Below, one piece after another: positions 6,901-8,821 of a stretch of DNA of 8,821 bases (positions within the stretch are counted from its first letter, which is position 1; each line of letters begins with the position of its first letter). The notes below the pieces were generated by a model, which had not been told where the DNA came from, ran no database searches, and saw only the letters and a program-made list of their open reading frames with translations. The position numbers and the translations under genes were made by a program. Source of the DNA: Burkholderiaceae bacterium (GTDB lineage: Bacteria > Pseudomonadota > Gammaproteobacteria > Burkholderiales > Burkholderiaceae); the NCBI GenBank assembly GCA_022701965.1, contig JAKONL010000407.1, forward strand, positions 1 to 8,821, written 5' to 3'.

Positions 6901-7125
6901 TTCGGCTGCCGCACGCCGGGCGGCATCCTGCGCGGCGAGCTCGCGCTCGCGGTTGCGGCGCCGCCGCGCGGGTGAGTTCATCAGGTAAACCACCAAGGCG
7001 ACGGGCGCCACGCCATAGAGTAGAAACGTGAAGACGGCGCCCAGTACGGTTCCGGTGGTGTTGGTGGCCTCGGCCACCGCCATCATCAGGGCGACGTAGA
7101 GCCAGGCGATGACGACGATATGCAT
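6820..7125 (-). CDS. Small two-TM membrane protein, function unknown
   Basis: The 101-aa product has two hydrophobic segments (about 3-18 and 27-49) joined by a short polar turn E-A-T-N-T-T-G. A basic stretch follows (R54-R57, then R59 and R61), so the charged C-terminal tail is probably cytoplasmic by the positive-inside rule. The tail (52-101) is Ala/Arg/Asp-rich and looks disordered. From memory, similar proteins occur near pgeF and phaC in Comamonadaceae, but no function is known to me. The ATG at 7125 begins M-H-I-V-V-I-A-W. Upstream in-frame codons extend across the phaC leader and start, and do not look like protein of this type. No good Shine-Dalgarno precedes it. The TAA stop is at 6822-6820, and the last 27 codons lie antisense to the end of pgeF; the final G-K-K-T is set by the A8/T8 run. 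Confidence 0.75.
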   Translation of the reverse strand: MHIVVIAWLYVALMMAVAEATNTTGTVLGAVFTFLLYGVAPVALVVYLMNSPARRRRNRERELAAQDAARRAAAESPVGGIDPDAGREPAADAVPAVGKKT

Positions 7126-7193
7126 GGGTATGCAGGATACTTTCAAAAAGCCGCAACGAGCCCGCGCAGGGTGATGATCGAGGAGACACGACG
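7126..7193. promoter_or_regulatory. phaC: Divergent intergenic region upstream of phaC
   Basis: These 68 nt separate phaC from the small membrane protein gene. AGGAG at 7181-7185 with an 8-nt spacer is a strong ribosome site for the phaC ATG at 7194. An AT-richer patch (about 7135-7150, with ACTTTCAAAAAG) is the only plausible promoter core, but I cannot fit a convincing -35/-10 pair on either strand. No operator was recognised. Confidence 0.45.
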
Positions 7194-8821
7194 ATGAACC
7201 AGCAGGCCACGGCCGCGGATGCCTTCGGGCCCTTCCAGCAGGCACTGACCCAGGGTTGGCAGAAGGCCATGGAATCGTTCGGCGCGAACGGGAATCCCGG
7301 GGTCGGCGGTGCGACACCGCCGAAGCTCGCGCTGCTGCCCGACAAGCTCCGCGAGATCCAGCAGCGCTACGTGGAGGAGGCGACCGAACTGTGGCGCCAG
7401 GGTGCGGTACCCAAGCCCGCGGGGGACCGGCGCTTTGCATCCGAGGCCTGGAGCGGCAATCCGATGTCGTCGTTCACGGCGGCGGTGTATCTGCTCAACG
7501 CCCGCACCCTGATGGGCATGGCCGACGCCGTCGATACCGATCCGAAGACCCGCGCCAGGCTGCGCTTCGCGATCGAGCAGTGGCTCGCGGCCACGTCGCC
7601 GAGCAACTCGCTGGCCTTCAATGCCGAAGCGCAGAAGAAGGCCCTCGAGAGCCAGGGCCAGAGCATCGCCAAGGGCATGCAGAACATGCTCCACGACATC
7701 CGCCAGGGTCACCTCAGCATGACCGACGAGAGCGCCTTCGAGGTCGGCCGCAACGTGGCCACCTCCGAGGGCGCGGTGGTGTTCGAGAACGACCTGTTCC
7801 AGCTGCTCGAATACAAGCCGCTGACCGACAAGGTCTACGAGCGTCCGTTCCTGCTGGTGCCGCCGTGCATCAACAAGTTCTACATCCTCGACCTGCAGCC
7901 GGAGAACTCGCTGATCCGCTACGCGGTCGAGCAGGGCCATCGCGTGTTCGTCGTGAGCTGGCGCAACCCCGACGAGTCGATGCGCGACTACACCTGGGAC
8001 CGCTACATCGAGGACGCCGCCATCAAGGCGATCCACACGGTGCAGGAGATCGCCGGCGAAGGCCCGGACCGCAAGCTCAACGCGCTGGGCTTCTGCGTCG
8101 GCGGCACGATCCTCGGCACGGCGCTGTCGGTGCTGGCCGCGCGCGGCGAGAAACCGGTGGCCTCGGTCACGCTGCTGACCACGCTGCTCGATTTCAGCGA
8201 CACCGGCATCCTCGACATCTTCATCGACGAGCCGATGGTCAGGTACCGGGAAATGCAGATGGGGCAGGGCGGCCTGCTGCCGGGCTCGGACCTGGCGTCG
8301 ACCTTCAGCTTCCTGCGGCCGAACGACCTGGTGTGGAACTACGTCGTGGGCAACTACCTCAAGGGCGAGACGCCGCCGCCCTTCGACCTGCTCTACTGGA
8401 ACAGCGACGCCACCAACCTGCCCGGTCCGTTCTACGCCTGGTACCTGCGCAACACCTACCTGGAGAACAGGCTCGCGGTGCCCGATGCGCTGACGGTCTG
8501 CGGCGAGAAGATCGACCTCGGCCGCATCGATATTCCGGCCTACATCTACGGTTCGCGCGAGGACCACATCGTGCCGATCGATGGCGCCTACGCATCAACG
8601 CGCCTGCTCACGGGCAAGAAGCGCTTCGTGATGGGCGCCTCGGGCCACATCGCCGGGGTGATCAACCCGCCGGCGAAGAAGAAGCGCAGCCACTGGATCC
8701 GCGAGGATGGCAAGCTGCCCGAGACGCAGGTCGAATGGCAGCAGAAGGCCGTCGAGCATCCGGGCAGCTGGTGGACCGACTGGTCGCAGTGGCTCAAGGG
8801 CCATGCCGGCAAGCAGATCGC
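7194..8821 (+). CDS. phaC: Class I poly(3-hydroxyalkanoate) synthase, 3'-truncated by window edge
   Basis: PhaC polymerises (R)-3-hydroxyacyl-CoA into storage polyester at the surface of PHA granules. The frame stays open to the end of the window, giving 542 complete codons. By recall of Cupriavidus PhaC (589 aa), only about 20-45 C-terminal residues are missing. The catalytic triad is visible: Cys301 in the lipase-like box G-F-C-V-G-G, Asp457 in YGSREDHIVP and His485 in GASGHIAGVINPP. The spacing is close to the C319/D480/H508 triad of C. necator. Other family segments are LLVPPCINKFYILDLQPENS, VFVVSWRNPD, LLTTLLDFSDTG, NDLVWNYVVGNYLKG and PFDLLYWNSDATNLPGPFYAWYLRNTYLEN. The length and single-subunit layout fit class I (short-chain monomers). 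The N-terminal ~95 residues are less conserved, as usual. The ATG has AGGAG 8 nt upstream. The genes phaA, phaB, phaR or phasins are not in the window. Confidence 0.96.
   Translation, partial: MNQQATAADAFGPFQQALTQGWQKAMESFGANGNPGVGGATPPKLALLPDKLREIQQRYVEEATELWRQGAVPKPAGDRRFASEAWSGNPMSSFTAAVYLLNARTLMGMADAVDTDPKTRARLRFAIEQWLAATSPSNSLAFNAEAQKKALESQGQSIAKGMQNMLHDIRQGHLSMTDESAFEVGRNVATSEGAVVFENDLFQLLEYKPLTDKVYERPFLLVPPCINKFYILDLQPENSLIRYAVEQGHRVFVVSWRNPDESMRDYTWDRYIEDAAIKAIHTVQEIAGEGPDRKLNALGFCVGGTILGTALSVLAARGEKPVASVTLLTTLLDFSDTGILDIFIDEPMVRYREMQMGQGGLLPGSDLASTFSFLRPNDLVWNYVVGNYLKGETPPPFDLLYWNSDATNLPGPFYAWYLRNTYLENRLAVPDALTVCGEKIDLGRIDIPAYIYGSREDHIVPIDGAYASTRLLTGKKRFVMGASGHIAGVINPPAKKKRSHWIREDGKLPETQVEWQQKAVEHPGSWWTDWSQWLKGHAGKQI

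Noticed and set aside
7121..7134. Inverted repeat TGCAT-GGGT-ATGCA spanning the small membrane protein's start codon
   Set aside because: Arms are only 5 bp and expected by chance; no second copy or known operator pattern supports it.
7143..8567. A 474-codon minus-strand open frame opposite phaC
   Set aside because: It is the antisense shadow of phaC, with repetitive V/A/R/E/D/H composition. The plus strand has the catalytic triad and a strong ribosome site.
1..8821. Possible mobile element, prophage, CRISPR, toxin-antitoxin or defence system
   Set aside because: No transposase, integrase, direct repeats, spacer arrays, tRNA sites or defence domains were seen. All sizeable genes match known chromosomal families.

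Overview
The window is high-GC DNA with strong third-position GC bias, dense genes and very short intergenic gaps. The gene set is D-amino-acid dehydrogenase, CreA, a pgeF-type laccase-domain protein, a class I PHA synthase and a gentisate/maleylpyruvate-type enzyme pair. This suggests a chromosomal segment of a betaproteobacterium, most likely Burkholderiales/Comamonadaceae (Variovorax-like). The taxonomic call is inference from gene content and protein style, not from a search.

Layout. (1) 1-1239 (+): the 3' 95% or so of dadA, cut by the left edge. (2) 1220-5419 (-): five same-strand genes, read right to left: a small fumarylacetoacetate-hydrolase-family enzyme, a zinc-ribbon Nudix hydrolase, a secreted CreA-family protein, a full TMD-NBD ABC exporter and a LytM-domain lipoprotein. 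Gaps are 7, 14, 6 and 39 nt, so they are probably one transcription unit. Its last gene overlaps the dadA 3' end tail-to-tail by 20 nt. (3) 5484-6900 (+): a zeta-class GST isomerase, divergent from the hydrolase across 64 nt, then pgeF. (4) 6820-7125 (-): a two-TM small membrane protein whose 3' end overlaps pgeF by 81 nt. (5) 7194-8821 (+): phaC, cut by the right edge with roughly 20-45 residues missing.

Functional links. The isomerase and hydrolase carry out consecutive steps (cis-trans isomerisation of a maleyl compound, then hydrolytic cleavage of the fumaryl product). The single-domain, 233-residue hydrolase points to maleylpyruvate/fumarylpyruvate (gentisate) rather than classical tyrosine catabolism. 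The other members of the minus-strand directon share no obvious pathway. dadA feeds D-amino acids into pyruvate and ammonia, and phaC stores carbon as polyhydroxyalkanoate.

I found no mobile element, CRISPR, tRNA or rRNA, and no convincing new system. Most of the window is ordinary core metabolism. The points worth a second look are small: an 8-T tract read by two overlapping genes, a patch of unusual codons in pgeF, a LytM lipoprotein that has lost metal ligands, a diverged substrate loop in the isomerase, and tail-to-tail overlaps. No stretch over 300 bases lacks a gene.
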